Below, piece by piece: positions 8,379 to 16,100 of a stretch of DNA of 36,980 nucleotides. Every line of letters begins with the position of its first letter. Positions within the stretch are counted from its first letter, which is position 1. A program made the position numbers and the translations under genes. This stretch comes from Chitinispirillaceae bacterium (lineage in GTDB: Bacteria; Fibrobacterota; Chitinivibrionia; Chitinivibrionales; Chitinispirillaceae), in contig JAFGHA010000025.1 in assembly GCA_016930275.1 (NCBI GenBank), positions 1 through 36,980 on the forward strand, given 5' to 3'. A model generated the notes under the pieces. That model made no database searches. It was not told the origin of the DNA and saw only the letters and a list, made by a program, of their open reading frames with translations.

Positions 8379-9968
8379 ATGAAGCTGTACAAGTTGATCA
8401 ACATTTCAGTTATAACAGGACTTTTTTTTCATGTTGGTTTGTTTGCTGAACCGGTGCTGTTGAAAACCGTCAACATCACCAGCGCGGGAACCGGAAAGCG
8501 GATGCTGCTCGGTGACGTTACGGGAGACGGACGTCTGGAGATGGTGATGATGCAGGGTAATCAGATGGCCGACGACCGCTACATCGGGCATGAGGTAAAC
8601 TGTCTTACGGTATTCGATTGTGACGGCAGGCAGCTGTGGCAGGTGGGAAATCCGGCAGGTGGCGCAGCAACCGGTTCCGACATTCCCGCGCAGGTGTATG
8701 ATATCGACCGGGACGGTTTCAATGAGGTGCTGGCGTGCATGAACGGCAAGCTGCGGATTCTTAACGGTAAAGACGGCACGGAAAAATCGTCGTTCAATTA
8801 CCCGAACCCCGATGCACATGACTGCATCGTTATCGCGAATCTGACCGGCAGGGAGAAACCGCAGGATATCATCCTCAAGGATCGTTACAACCAGATCTGG
8901 GCGATGGACCGTACGGGAAAACAGCTATGGACCTATGCGGGCAATACCGGTCACTATCCGTGGCCGTTCGATTTCGATGGTGACGGTAAGGACGAGGTAT
9001 TCTGCGGATTCGATTTTCTTTCCTCCGAGGGGAAAAAGCAATGGTCCATGAATCAGGATGGCCACGCGGACTGCATATGGGTAGGTGATGTGGATCAGGA
9101 CCCGTCGAACGGGACGGAGATCGCCGTCGGTGGTGCGGATGTTACGGTGTATCATCAGGATGGCACGCTTATGTGGCGTAACGCCTTGCCGCAGGAGCCG
9201 CAGAATATCGCGATCGGTGATTTTCTTCCCGACGAGCCGGGGCTCGAGATCGGCGGGCAGGACCGCGTTCTACGAGACGATCCGGGAGAAGAGGCTATTT
9301 TCGTTTTTTCGTCAACAGGAGAAACCACCTATTACAAAAAACGTTCGGGGTGGGGGAGTATCGCCTATATGTGCCACAACTGGGAGGGTGATGGTGCGGA
9401 TCACCTGATGATCTGGCGCGGTCCCGATCGCCCGGCGCTCTACAACGGTTCGGTGGAGCAGATCGCTTCATTTACCGAAGGCTATATGATGGCCGGCGAT
9501 ATGAACGGTGACGGCAGTGACGAGATTGTTATCTTTACCGAAACGAACGCTTCCATTTATTCAAACGGTCAGGCGGACCTGTCGAAGGCCGCCGCGGGAT
9601 GCCCGGCGCCGCGTCCGCAGCAGAAACGGCACTACTGTTTCACACGGTACTGGGGGGGCGAGTATACGAAGGAGAATTTTACGACCGCTGTCGGGAAGCC
9701 CGGGGCGGCTGGAAAAACTTCGCATCACGAATTGCGAAAACCGTTCACGTTGTCGATCGCTCCGGGAAGGGTGCGGATTGACCTTGCGGATGAGCGTTTT
9801 CTGACGGGATCGTTTGCTCTTTTTGATGTGCAGGGGAGAACGGTGACGGCATTTAAAAATACCGGAAAAAGGAATGTCTCTTTAACTATTTACGGATACA
9901 ATTCCGGGGTGCTGGTGTTGCGTGTTTCGGCGGATGGAACGCAGTTTTCGGAGACGGTCGTATTCTGA
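8379..9968 (+). CDS. Secreted FG-GAP/VCBS beta-propeller protein
   Basis: The signal peptide is MKLYKLINISVITGLFFHVG, cleaved near LFAEP. The mature region carries repeated calcium-loop motifs typical of FG-GAP/VCBS propellers: DVTGDGRLEM, DIDRDGFNEV, DFDGDGKDEV, DVDQDPSNGTEI and DMNGDGSDEI. The pattern also resembles the propeller of family 11 rhamnogalacturonan lyases, but I see no decisive catalytic signature, so no enzyme activity is assigned. The last 70 residues (GSFALFDVQGRTVTAF, VSLTIYGYNSGVLVLRVS) look like a type IX-style sorting tail. It probably acts outside the cell or on the cell surface. Confidence 0.75.
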   Translation: MKLYKLINISVITGLFFHVGLFAEPVLLKTVNITSAGTGKRMLLGDVTGDGRLEMVMMQGNQMADDRYIGHEVNCLTVFDCDGRQLWQVGNPAGGAATGSDIPAQVYDIDRDGFNEVLACMNGKLRILNGKDGTEKSSFNYPNPDAHDCIVIANLTGREKPQDIILKDRYNQIWAMDRTGKQLWTYAGNTGHYPWPFDFDGDGKDEVFCGFDFLSSEGKKQWSMNQDGHADCIWVGDVDQDPSNGTEIAVGGADVTVYHQDGTLMWRNALPQEPQNIAIGDFLPDEPGLEIGGQDRVLRDDPGEEAIFVFSSTGETTYYKKRSGWGSIAYMCHNWEGDGADHLMIWRGPDRPALYNGSVEQIASFTEGYMMAGDMNGDGSDEIVIFTETNASIYSNGQADLSKAAAGCPAPRPQQKRHYCFTRYWGGEYTKENFTTAVGKPGAAGKTSHHELRKPFTLSIAPGRVRIDLADERFLTGSFALFDVQGRTVTAFKNTGKRNVSLTIYGYNSGVLVLRVSADGTQFSETVVF

Positions 9969-9999
9969 AGGGTGAATTAAATGGGCTTTCTCGGCTCTT

Positions 10000-10365
10000 C
10001 TAAGCCTCTACCCTGGCATCGAGGAGGCTGAGCTGATGTTTCAGCGTGTTGTCCGCCTCCGCCGCTTTCCGGTCACAGACGGCGAAATGCCGCTCGTCAA
10101 TATATCCCAGCCGTTGTGCCAGACCGATCTGGTAATGAAGCGAACGAAGAGAATTGTAGGCGGATAGAAGGGATGATCGTATGTCCTCATTTTTAATGGC
10201 GGTGTAACTTTCAGCGAGTGAAGTGGTCATCGAGACAGCGGTTCTCCGGATCTGAGAGGAGAGACCGTACCGGTCGCTACCCGGGAATCGCGATGCGGTA
10301 TGGTAAATGAGTGCCGCCATCTCGTCGATGACGGAGAATACTTGCGTATTGGCGGTAATTTTCAT
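10000..10365 (-). CDS. Four-helix-bundle protein (23S rRNA intervening-sequence type)
   Basis: This small helical protein of 121 residues has the family hallmarks SRFPGSDRYGLSSQIRRTAVSMTTSLAESYTA and SLRSLHYQIGLAQRLGYI. It belongs to the four-helix-bundle family first found encoded in 23S rRNA intervening sequences. Here it is a free-standing gene, as is common in FCB bacteria. I chose the ATG at 10365 over one at 10392 because GAGGGA lies 7 nt before it. The function of the family is unknown; an RNA- or DNA-binding role has been suggested. It converges on the FG-GAP gene with a 31-bp gap and shows no partner gene. Confidence 0.85.
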   Translation of the reverse strand: MKITANTQVFSVIDEMAALIYHTASRFPGSDRYGLSSQIRRTAVSMTTSLAESYTAIKNEDIRSSLLSAYNSLRSLHYQIGLAQRLGYIDERHFAVCDRKAAEADNTLKHQLSLLDARVEA

Positions 10366-10647
10366 GTATCTTCCCTCACCTGCCGGATACATTCTTCACA
10401 ACCGGGATTCCGCTCACATGAATCCGGTGTAAAAAGGATCTCCGTTTTTAAACGTACTCTTTTGTTTGTTTCAATGAGTAAATGGTTCATTTTTCCTCAC
10501 ACTGCGGATTTCATTGAGAGATGACCGGGTTGAAAGGAACGGGTAATCCGAGAGATCCCGTTTCACCGGATCATGGAAGATCGTACCGGTTTGAAAGGAA
10601 CGTCGTTCTCTGCCGGTGAATTCGCAGTGCTGTCGTTTCCGATCGGC

Positions 10648-10680
10648 AAAAAAAACTCCGCCGTGGGAGGATGGCGGAGT
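10648..10680 (-). terminator. Rho-independent terminator, minus strand
   Basis: On the minus strand ACTCCGCC (10680-10673) pairs perfectly with GGCGGAGT (10662-10655) across a 10-nt loop. At least seven Ts follow. It lies about 230 nt after the sigma-factor stop codon. Confidence 0.8.
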
Positions 10681-10741
10681 CTGCCTGCAGTGAATCAACG
10701 TGAGTTCGAGGTATTCTCACATTCACTGATGATAGTACTTT

Positions 10742-10777
10742 CGACTTCACCCGCAACGAGTGTTTCAAGTGAAGTCG
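10742..10777 (-). repeat. Hairpin in the sigma-factor 3' region
   Basis: CGACTTCAC and GTGAAGTCG pair perfectly over 9 bp with an 18-nt loop. It is located between the sigma-factor stop codon and the terminator and could be part of a small RNA or a 3'-UTR structure. Confidence 0.4.
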
Positions 10778-10911
10778 TATATTTTGTTTTTGGAAGGAAA
10801 GAAATGGTTCAATTTTTTTGATACGGAAATTCAAAAAGTGTTTTCCATGTACTGCTGTCTGAACAGGAGTATGCTGTTGGAGGAATTCTGCTGCCGGATA
10901 GACTGGTGGAA

Positions 10912-11520
10912 TCAGGTTTCCAGAAGTTTTTCGAGCTTTTTTTTCAGTTCGTCTCTACCGTAAAAAAGCCTGCTTTTTATTGTTCCAACCGGAACATTGA
11001 TTATTTCAGATATTTCTTCCATGGTGCGGTTTTCGATATCATGCAGTACAACAACCGTCCGCTTTCTGATATTAATCGAAGCGAGCGCTTCTTCGATCTT
11101 TCTACGCAATTCCTTGCGTTCCATCGAAGGATCGGTAACGGAGGGGGTGGAGGCCATGGTTTCAGGATCGATGTAATGGTCCTGATCACGGTGCTGTATA
11201 CGGTGTTTCCGGAAATACTGAATTGAAACATTTACCGCTATCCGGTAGAGCCAGGTACTGAATTTTGATTTTCCCTCATAACCGGGGAGTGATTTGAAGA
11301 GTTCGATGAAGGTTTGCTGAACGGCGTCCCCGGTCTCTTCGGTATTTCCAAGCAGCCGATAGACCACACGATAGACCATGTCTTTATATTCATAAAAGAG
11401 CCGCGAGAACGCACTGTTATCACCCTGAGCTGCTCTGGCAATCAGGAGGCGTTCATCTTCCTTCAGGTATTCTTCGCCTGGTTTTAAGCGCATCTGCAAC
11501 TGGGTAGTCATAATGTTCAT
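10912..11520 (-). CDS. ECF-type RNA polymerase sigma factor
   Basis: This 202-residue protein has sigma region 2 (about 40-105: FSRLFYEYKDMVYRVVYRLLG, DAVQQTFIELFKSL, FSTWLYRIAVNVSIQYFRK). Region 4 follows (about 140-195: LASINIRKRTVVVLHDIENRTMEEISEIINVPVGTIKSRLFYGRDELKK). This is the minimal extracytoplasmic-function (RpoE-like) layout. Such factors direct RNA polymerase to a regulon, often controlled by a membrane anti-sigma factor, but no anti-sigma gene is next to it here. Start at 11520 or the ATG at 11511; neither has a clear Shine-Dalgarno sequence. A 10-bp-arm inverted repeat abuts the start codon and may mediate autoregulation. Confidence 0.93.
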   Translation of the reverse strand: MNIMTTQLQMRLKPGEEYLKEDERLLIARAAQGDNSAFSRLFYEYKDMVYRVVYRLLGNTEETGDAVQQTFIELFKSLPGYEGKSKFSTWLYRIAVNVSIQYFRKHRIQHRDQDHYIDPETMASTPSVTDPSMERKELRRKIEEALASINIRKRTVVVLHDIENRTMEEISEIINVPVGTIKSRLFYGRDELKKKLEKLLET

Positions 11521-11547
11521 GACTGAATAAACAGTAATTATTCAGTC
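11521..11547. promoter_or_regulatory. Inverted repeat in the sigma-factor leader
   Basis: Arms GACTGAATAA (11521-11530) and TTATTCAGTC (11538-11547) are exact reverse complements with a 7-nt spacer. The repeat is directly adjacent to the ATG at 11520. It can act as a DNA operator or fold in the mRNA and hide the ribosome-binding region. The remaining bases to 11884, before transketolase, show no gene or other clear signal. Confidence 0.5.
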
Positions 11548-11884
11548 GCTCATCTACAATATAGTACGTATTACCGGTGCACTGGAACAGGAAAAAGCGA
11601 CAGGGCGTCGTTGAAAATCAGCCGCAAGTCCGTGGTATCGCAGGCGCAGGGCATGGCACCGAAATTGATTTTCTAATAATATACTTCAGAATTCTTGTGA
11701 ATGCGTTTTCTATGGTGAGATTCACGGGTTCCTTCTTTGCACGCGGCGGAATTCACACTAATTTCACCTTTCGAAACGCATGACGGGTACATCTGCAGTT
11801 CCGTGTATTATTTTACAAAGTTTTGAGACTGATACGCACTGGCGAAATCGGTAAATGGTTTTCTATTAAAAAAGGGGTCTATTC
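11548..11884. other. Intergenic region between the sigma-factor and tkt genes
   Basis: This 337-bp stretch separates divergent genes and should hold both promoters. I see no credible ORF, repeat or well-matched promoter boxes. An A/G-rich AAAAAAGGGG stretch just before 11885 supplies the ribosome-binding site for tkt. Confidence 0.4.
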
Positions 11885-13960
11885 ATGAAGGGACAAGAAA
11901 TCAACAAAGCTGCGGATACTGTCAGGCAGCTTGTTGTCGCAATGGTGGAAAAATCAAAATCCGGTCATCCCGGGGGGGCATTGGGCGGTGCGGATTTCAT
12001 GGCGGTACTGTTTACCGAATTTCTCAAGTTTGATCCGGATGATCCGGGATGGGCCAATCGTGACCGCTTTTTTCTTGATCCCGGTCATATGTCCCCGATG
12101 CTCTATGCAACGTTGTCACTTTTTTCAAAGTTTTCCATGGAAGATCTTGCGATGTTCCGCCAGTGGGAGAGTCCGACACCGGGACATCCGGAACGGGATA
12201 TCTCCCGCGGTATCGAGAATACCTCCGGGCCGCTCGGACAGGGACATGCCATGGCCCTGGGAGCAGCTATTGCCGAGCGTTTTCTGACTGCTCGATTCGG
12301 GGAATGGATGGCGCATAAAACCTATGCCTATATTTCCGATGGCGGGGTCCAGGAAGAGATCTCACAGGGGGTGGGTAGATTGGCGGGCCACCTCGGAATG
12401 TCGAATCTGATCATGTTCTACGATTCGAATGACATTCAGCTTTCAACGGTGACTGCTGACGTTACCAGTGAGGATACCGCAGCCAAATACAAAGCCTGGG
12501 GCTGGTCGGTGGTCACGATCGACGGTAACGATAAGAATCAGATCCGCAAGGCGCTCTCCGATGCACAGAATGAAAAAGACCGTCCGACGCTGATTATCGG
12601 CAGAACCGTCATGGGCAAGGGTGCCCGGACCGCCGATGGAAAATCATACGAAGGTCAGATCAGTACCCACGGAATGCCGCTGAGTGCCGCCGGCGCTTCT
12701 GCAGAAGAGACAATCAAAGGGCTCGGAGGCGACCCTTCGAATCCATTTATTATCGTGCCTGAACTTGCGGATTTCTATAAAGAAGTGATGAAAACCAAGG
12801 CGAATGACGCTCAGGCGAAAAAGAGTGAACAGGCCGCCTGGGAGAAGGCCAATCCGGACCTGGCGAAGCAGCTCGGCGACTATCTTGCGGGAAAACTGCC
12901 TGAGATCGATTGGGCTGCTATCACGCAGAAATCGGGCAATTCCACCCGTGGCGCTTCGGCGGTGGTGCTTTCCGAATTCGCGAAAAAGATCGGTAACATG
13001 ATTGTCTCATCCGCCGATCTCGCCAACAGCGACAAAACCGACGGGTTTCTTAAGAATACGTCCATCCTTCGCAAAGGCGATTTCAGCGGCGCCTTTCTGC
13101 AGGCCGGTGTGGCGGAACTTACGATGGCAACCGTCATGAACGGTATCGCAGCGCATGGAGGCGTTATTCCCGTTTGCGGCACCTTCTTCACGTTTTCCGA
13201 TTATATGAAACCGGCTATACGACTTGCGGCGCTCATGCAGCTGCCGGTCAAGTATGTCTTTTCACACGATGCGTTCCGTGTCGGTGAAGATGGACCGACT
13301 CATCAGCCGATCGAACAGGAAACGCAGTTGCGTCTGCTCGAAAAAATGGCGAATCTTGAGGGAAAACGCAGTATGCTCGTTCTTCGGCCAGCCGATGTTG
13401 ACGAGACGACCGCCACCTGGAAAATCGCGATCGAAGCTGATGTCCCCTGCGCGCTGCTGCTGACCCGTCAGAATATCGCCGATCTTCCCGCGAAATCCGG
13501 TGCGTCGAGATTGGCCGAAGCGATGGCCTCGGAAAAAGGCGCTTATATTATCATCGATTCCGGTGTGCAACCCGATGTGGTGCTCGTTGCCGACGGCTCG
13601 GAAGTGGGGACTCTGCTCGATGGTGCCCGTATTCTTACCGAAGAGAAAAAGCTTAATGTCCGCGTCGTGTCGGCACCGTCTCCGGCACTTTTCGCCGAAC
13701 AACCTGAGGCCTACCGCCTGTCGGTACTGCCGGCTCTGGTACCGACCTTCGGACTTTCCGCCGGACTTCCGGATGCTCTGATGGGGCTTGTCGGACCCCT
13801 CGGAAAGGTGGTCGGACTTGAACGGTTCGGGGCTTCGGCTCCGTACAAAGTTCTCGACGAGAAATTCGGGTACACCGCGGCTCACGTGGTGAAGCATGTT
13901 GTGGAGTATCTCCCGGAATTCGCGGCGAATGTCGACAAGATTGCAGCTCTCCGGAAATAA
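11885..13960 (+). CDS. tkt: Transketolase
   Basis: This full-length transketolase (691 residues) is a cytosolic, thiamine-diphosphate-dependent enzyme moving two-carbon ketol units in the non-oxidative pentose phosphate pathway. Visible signatures are the N-terminal SGHPGG (His28), DPGHMSP, PTPGHPE and GPLGQGHAMALG. The cofactor motif reads SDGGVQEE at 151-158 in place of the usual GDGxxxEG; I recall the same variant in Bacteroidetes-type transketolases. The pyrimidine domain has FRVGEDGPTHQPIEQ with the expected catalytic Glu468. A C-terminal transketolase domain covers about 570-691. The yfcE-like gene follows 45 bp downstream, and a shared terminator lies after it. Confidence 0.97.
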   Translation: MKGQEINKAADTVRQLVVAMVEKSKSGHPGGALGGADFMAVLFTEFLKFDPDDPGWANRDRFFLDPGHMSPMLYATLSLFSKFSMEDLAMFRQWESPTPGHPERDISRGIENTSGPLGQGHAMALGAAIAERFLTARFGEWMAHKTYAYISDGGVQEEISQGVGRLAGHLGMSNLIMFYDSNDIQLSTVTADVTSEDTAAKYKAWGWSVVTIDGNDKNQIRKALSDAQNEKDRPTLIIGRTVMGKGARTADGKSYEGQISTHGMPLSAAGASAEETIKGLGGDPSNPFIIVPELADFYKEVMKTKANDAQAKKSEQAAWEKANPDLAKQLGDYLAGKLPEIDWAAITQKSGNSTRGASAVVLSEFAKKIGNMIVSSADLANSDKTDGFLKNTSILRKGDFSGAFLQAGVAELTMATVMNGIAAHGGVIPVCGTFFTFSDYMKPAIRLAALMQLPVKYVFSHDAFRVGEDGPTHQPIEQETQLRLLEKMANLEGKRSMLVLRPADVDETTATWKIAIEADVPCALLLTRQNIADLPAKSGASRLAEAMASEKGAYIIIDSGVQPDVVLVADGSEVGTLLDGARILTEEKKLNVRVVSAPSPALFAEQPEAYRLSVLPALVPTFGLSAGLPDALMGLVGPLGKVVGLERFGASAPYKVLDEKFGYTAAHVVKHVVEYLPEFAANVDKIAALRK

Positions 13961-14005
13961 CCGGAGCGGTTGTACCCCGATATAACATCTTTCAGGACGG
14001 CATGT

Positions 14006-14536
14006 ATGAAGATCGGTATTGTCAGCGATACGCATCGGAACATGGATCTGCTGAATCAGGTTGTGGAATGGATGTCCCGGCGGGAGAGAATTTCGGTTCT
14101 TTATCATCTGGGTGACGATTACAACGATGTGGCGGAACTTGGCGATCAGTTTTCGGAACTGCTCCAGGTGCCGGGGCTCTACGATGAACGGTACCGGACG
14201 GGCGAGGCGCCGGCCAAACTGTTTGAAACGGTGTACGGCATCTCACTGCTGCTGGTGCACAGTCTGGAGAAGGATACCGATTACGATGACATCAGCCGTT
14301 CGGATATCATTCTTCACGGACATACCCACCGGCATGAACTGCGTCTTGACGATGGAAAACTGTTCTTCAATCCCGGTCATCTCAAGGGATCTCTGGATAA
14401 GAATATGGAGCCTACCTTCGGAGTACTCACCATCGAAGACCGGGTGGTCGAAGCGGCCATCTACGACCTGAAGTTCGACACGGTGCAGAGTATGGAGCTG
14501 ATCCGTTCCGAAAGCGGTCTGTATCGCGCCGGATAA
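14006..14536 (+). CDS. YfcE/MJ0936-type metallophosphoesterase
   Basis: This 176-residue calcineurin-like phosphoesterase has metal-binding motifs MKIGIVSDTHRN (D8, H10), YHLGDDYND, LLVHS and LHGHTHRHEL, plus FNPGHLKG in place of the usual NPGS. Family members are cytosolic phosphodiesterases of about 160-180 residues with Mn or Ni ions; the natural substrate is usually unknown. The region normally reading GNCD reads PGLYDE here, so the nucleic-acid-like active site is modified. The ATG at 14006 is chosen because the conserved MKIGIVSDTH begins there and AGGACGG lies upstream. An earlier in-frame start at 13970 would add 12 unrelated residues. It is probably cotranscribed with tkt. Confidence 0.88.
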   Translation: MKIGIVSDTHRNMDLLNQVVEWMSRRERISVLYHLGDDYNDVAELGDQFSELLQVPGLYDERYRTGEAPAKLFETVYGISLLLVHSLEKDTDYDDISRSDIILHGHTHRHELRLDDGKLFFNPGHLKGSLDKNMEPTFGVLTIEDRVVEAAIYDLKFDTVQSMELIRSESGLYRAG

Positions 14537-14556
14537 GGGCGGGTGATTGTATTTCG

Positions 14557-14592
14557 CGTCGTTGCGGGGAATCTCCTGTGGCGGCGTTTTTT
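14557..14592 (+). terminator. Terminator of the tkt operon
   Basis: CGTCGTTGC (14557-14565) pairs with GTGGCGGCG (14578-14586) over nine pairs including G-U wobbles. Six Ts follow (14587-14592), 20 nt after the phosphodiesterase stop codon. Confidence 0.65.
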
Positions 14593-14602
14593 ATTATCTT
14601 TA

Positions 14603-15058
14603 CTACGATACAGAAATGTGAATTTTTTTTCTGTGCTGTACCCCCACCCCTAATAACCAGACGATTATCAGGATTAACCTTGTACCCATGTCTGTTTCCC
14701 CCAGAATATCTTTGATCGATTTGGCGTTTCCGTATTGTGATAAATCTAAATACCCCCCCCCGGTCCGGGCAATCCGAATCAGCTTTCCCGCTGGCAGGAC
14801 GAAACGATTACCGGTCATCCGGTAAGTGGCCTGAGCGGTACGGGTAAACGACGGTTGCCGTTTGCCGGGAATACGTGCAATGAATGTCGAAGGAATTCTT
14901 CCGCAATCGACTTCACTTGCGACCGCGTCACTGCCTCTACTGACTCTAACTATTTCTTCGTCCCCTCGGTAATCTGCAAATAACCTCCTCTTTTTGTTTG
15001 AAACTAAAGTTACTGGAAAAAGTGTTGCTATCGGTTTCGTGAATGAACGGGTCTGCAA
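14603..15058 (-). CDS. Doubtful ORF, possibly degenerate
   Basis: A 151-codon minus-strand frame fills the gap between the tkt operon and the Rieske gene. The middle part (CGRIPSTFIARIPGKRQPSF, then LPAGKLIRIART) reads like protein, but I recognise no family. The frame crosses a run of nine Gs (minus strand; 14761-14753). Losing one G would give an immediate stop after RTGGGI, so the real product, if any, may end there. The last 50 residues include a short hydrophobic stretch (LILIIVWLLGVGV). There is no clear ribosome-binding site. It may be a gene remnant; otherwise this 610-bp gap (14537-15147) shows only the tkt terminator. Confidence 0.25.
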   Translation of the reverse strand: MQTRSFTKPIATLFPVTLVSNKKRRLFADYRGDEEIVRVSRGSDAVASEVDCGRIPSTFIARIPGKRQPSFTRTAQATYRMTGNRFVLPAGKLIRIARTGGGYLDLSQYGNAKSIKDILGETDMGTRLILIIVWLLGVGVQHRKKIHISVS

Positions 15059-15147
15059 ACGGAAAGGATATCGGTGATCGTTTTTTCCGGAAACCGGCAG
15101 CGGGTGAGGCTAACCGGATGCCGGATTATCTTAAGTCAAGAGGTAGC

Positions 15148-15858
15148 TCAATTGATAGATACTCCTCTGATCAGCACCTCCCCGCCGGCGACGCTCACTT
15201 TAAATATATATTCGCCTCGCGGCATTTTCCCTGTCGCAATGGTACAGGTGTTCCTTCCATCCCATTTCATGCTGCTGACATGCCTTCCTTTCACATCGAT
15301 GAGCGAAACGGTTCCGGGTTTTGCCGTGCCATCGGTCCACGACAGATTCAATGTCTCGTTTCCCCGGTAGCGCGAAACCGCGAGGGCGGTATTCCCGTTT
15401 TCGGGCATGCCCTGTTCTTTTATAACGGAAACCGGATCGGAATCAACATAGACAACGGTTCCATCAACTGAAGCATAGTACTTCCTGAGATCGGATGCCG
15501 CCGGTCCTTTCAGAACGACTCCGGTATCCGAAAAACGGGCACCATGACACGGACAGGTGGCGATGCCGCTTACCGGCAGGTCAACCTGACATCCGTTGTG
15601 GGTGCATACCGACGAGAATGCAGACACTTCCGTCTCGGAATTTCTGACAACAATCACTTTTGTACCGGTGGAAGGCATGATGACATACAGGGCTCCGCCG
15701 GTCGACGTCAGTACGCTGTTGGCACCGAGTGTGAGGTCGATGGTGATTTCGTGTCCGGCTGAAGCACTGCCCGGCAGCGGAATTCCGGTAAGTGCGAACC
15801 CGACCGATGCCTGAGCGGTACGAAGGCAGAAGGTTCTTCTTGAAATGTAAGGATTCAT
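15148..15858 (-). CDS. Exported Rieske 2Fe-2S protein with C-terminal sorting tail
   Basis: The 236-residue product starts at an ATG with AAAGGAGG 5 nt upstream. The N terminus MNPYISRRTFCLRTAQASVGF has a twin-arginine (SRRTF) export signal. The Rieske domain (about 37-140) has both boxes: CTHNGC (C85, H87 as cluster ligands, C90) and CPCHG (C102, H105 as ligands, C104). C90 and C104 would form the disulfide seen in cytochrome bc1-type Rieske proteins. Residues about 165-236 (VSLIDVKGRHVSSMKW, MPRGEYIFKVSVAGGEVLI) match a type IX-like sorting tail. No cytochrome b or oxidase gene is nearby. It is probably an electron carrier at or beyond the outer membrane; partner unknown. Confidence 0.87.
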   Translation of the reverse strand: MNPYISRRTFCLRTAQASVGFALTGIPLPGSASAGHEITIDLTLGANSVLTSTGGALYVIMPSTGTKVIVVRNSETEVSAFSSVCTHNGCQVDLPVSGIATCPCHGARFSDTGVVLKGPAASDLRKYYASVDGTVVYVDSDPVSVIKEQGMPENGNTALAVSRYRGNETLNLSWTDGTAKPGTVSLIDVKGRHVSSMKWDGRNTCTIATGKMPRGEYIFKVSVAGGEVLIRGVSIN

Positions 15859-16014
15859 GGTCACCTCCTTTCCTTCCTAAGTGGTGTGCAAAAGCGGTGC
15901 CATCCCGAATTTTTGCCGGCTGGGAATGGGTACCTGATTCTGATTGCAGTTATATACCAAAGAAGACACCGGAAATTGAAAAACCATTCTTATTGAAAAC
16001 GATACTAATGTAAT

Positions 16015-16051
16015 GATGATGGCCACTTATGCCCCTTCACCGGTCATCATC
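16015..16051 (+). promoter_or_regulatory. Hairpin in the GH8 leader
   Basis: GATGATGGCC (16015-16024) pairs with GGTCATCATC (16042-16051) over 10 bp with one G-U wobble and a 17-nt loop. It lies 50 bp before the GH8 start codon. It could be a 5'-UTR control element or an operator. Confidence 0.35.
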
Positions 16052-16100
16052 GATACATGCACCATAGATTCATTTTCACGAATGTTCCGGAGGAAACCGC

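Larger units (their letters stand above)
10366..10911. other. Non-coding gap downstream of the sigma-factor gene
   Basis: I find no convincing gene in this 546-bp stretch. It contains two structured elements read on the minus strand, listed separately: a 9-bp-stem hairpin at 10742-10777 and an intrinsic terminator at 10648-10680. The roughly 230 nt between the sigma-factor stop and the terminator would be a long 3' untranslated region or a separate small RNA. Short open frames here cross the terminator and have no ribosome-binding site. Confidence 0.5.

Noticed and set aside
12335-12358. SDGG instead of GDG in transketolase as loss of activity
   Set aside because: All other active-site motifs are intact, and I recall the same variant in other FCB-group transketolases; it looks like a lineage feature.
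13262-14107. 281-codon minus-strand frame
   Set aside because: It lies antisense to transketolase and the phosphodiesterase, with no family resemblance; a shadow of GC-biased third positions.
15135-15175. tRNA-like text (GTAGCTCAATTGATAGA) at the end of the Rieske gene
   Set aside because: It resembles a D-arm, but no acceptor stem, anticodon arm or T-arm follows, and it is explained by the C-terminal codons of the Rieske gene on the other strand.
14830-15820. 14-base shared word GCCTGAGCGGTACG in the doubtful ORF and the Rieske gene
   Set aside because: The match does not extend beyond 14 bases on either side and is not repeated a third time; probably chance or a trivial remnant.
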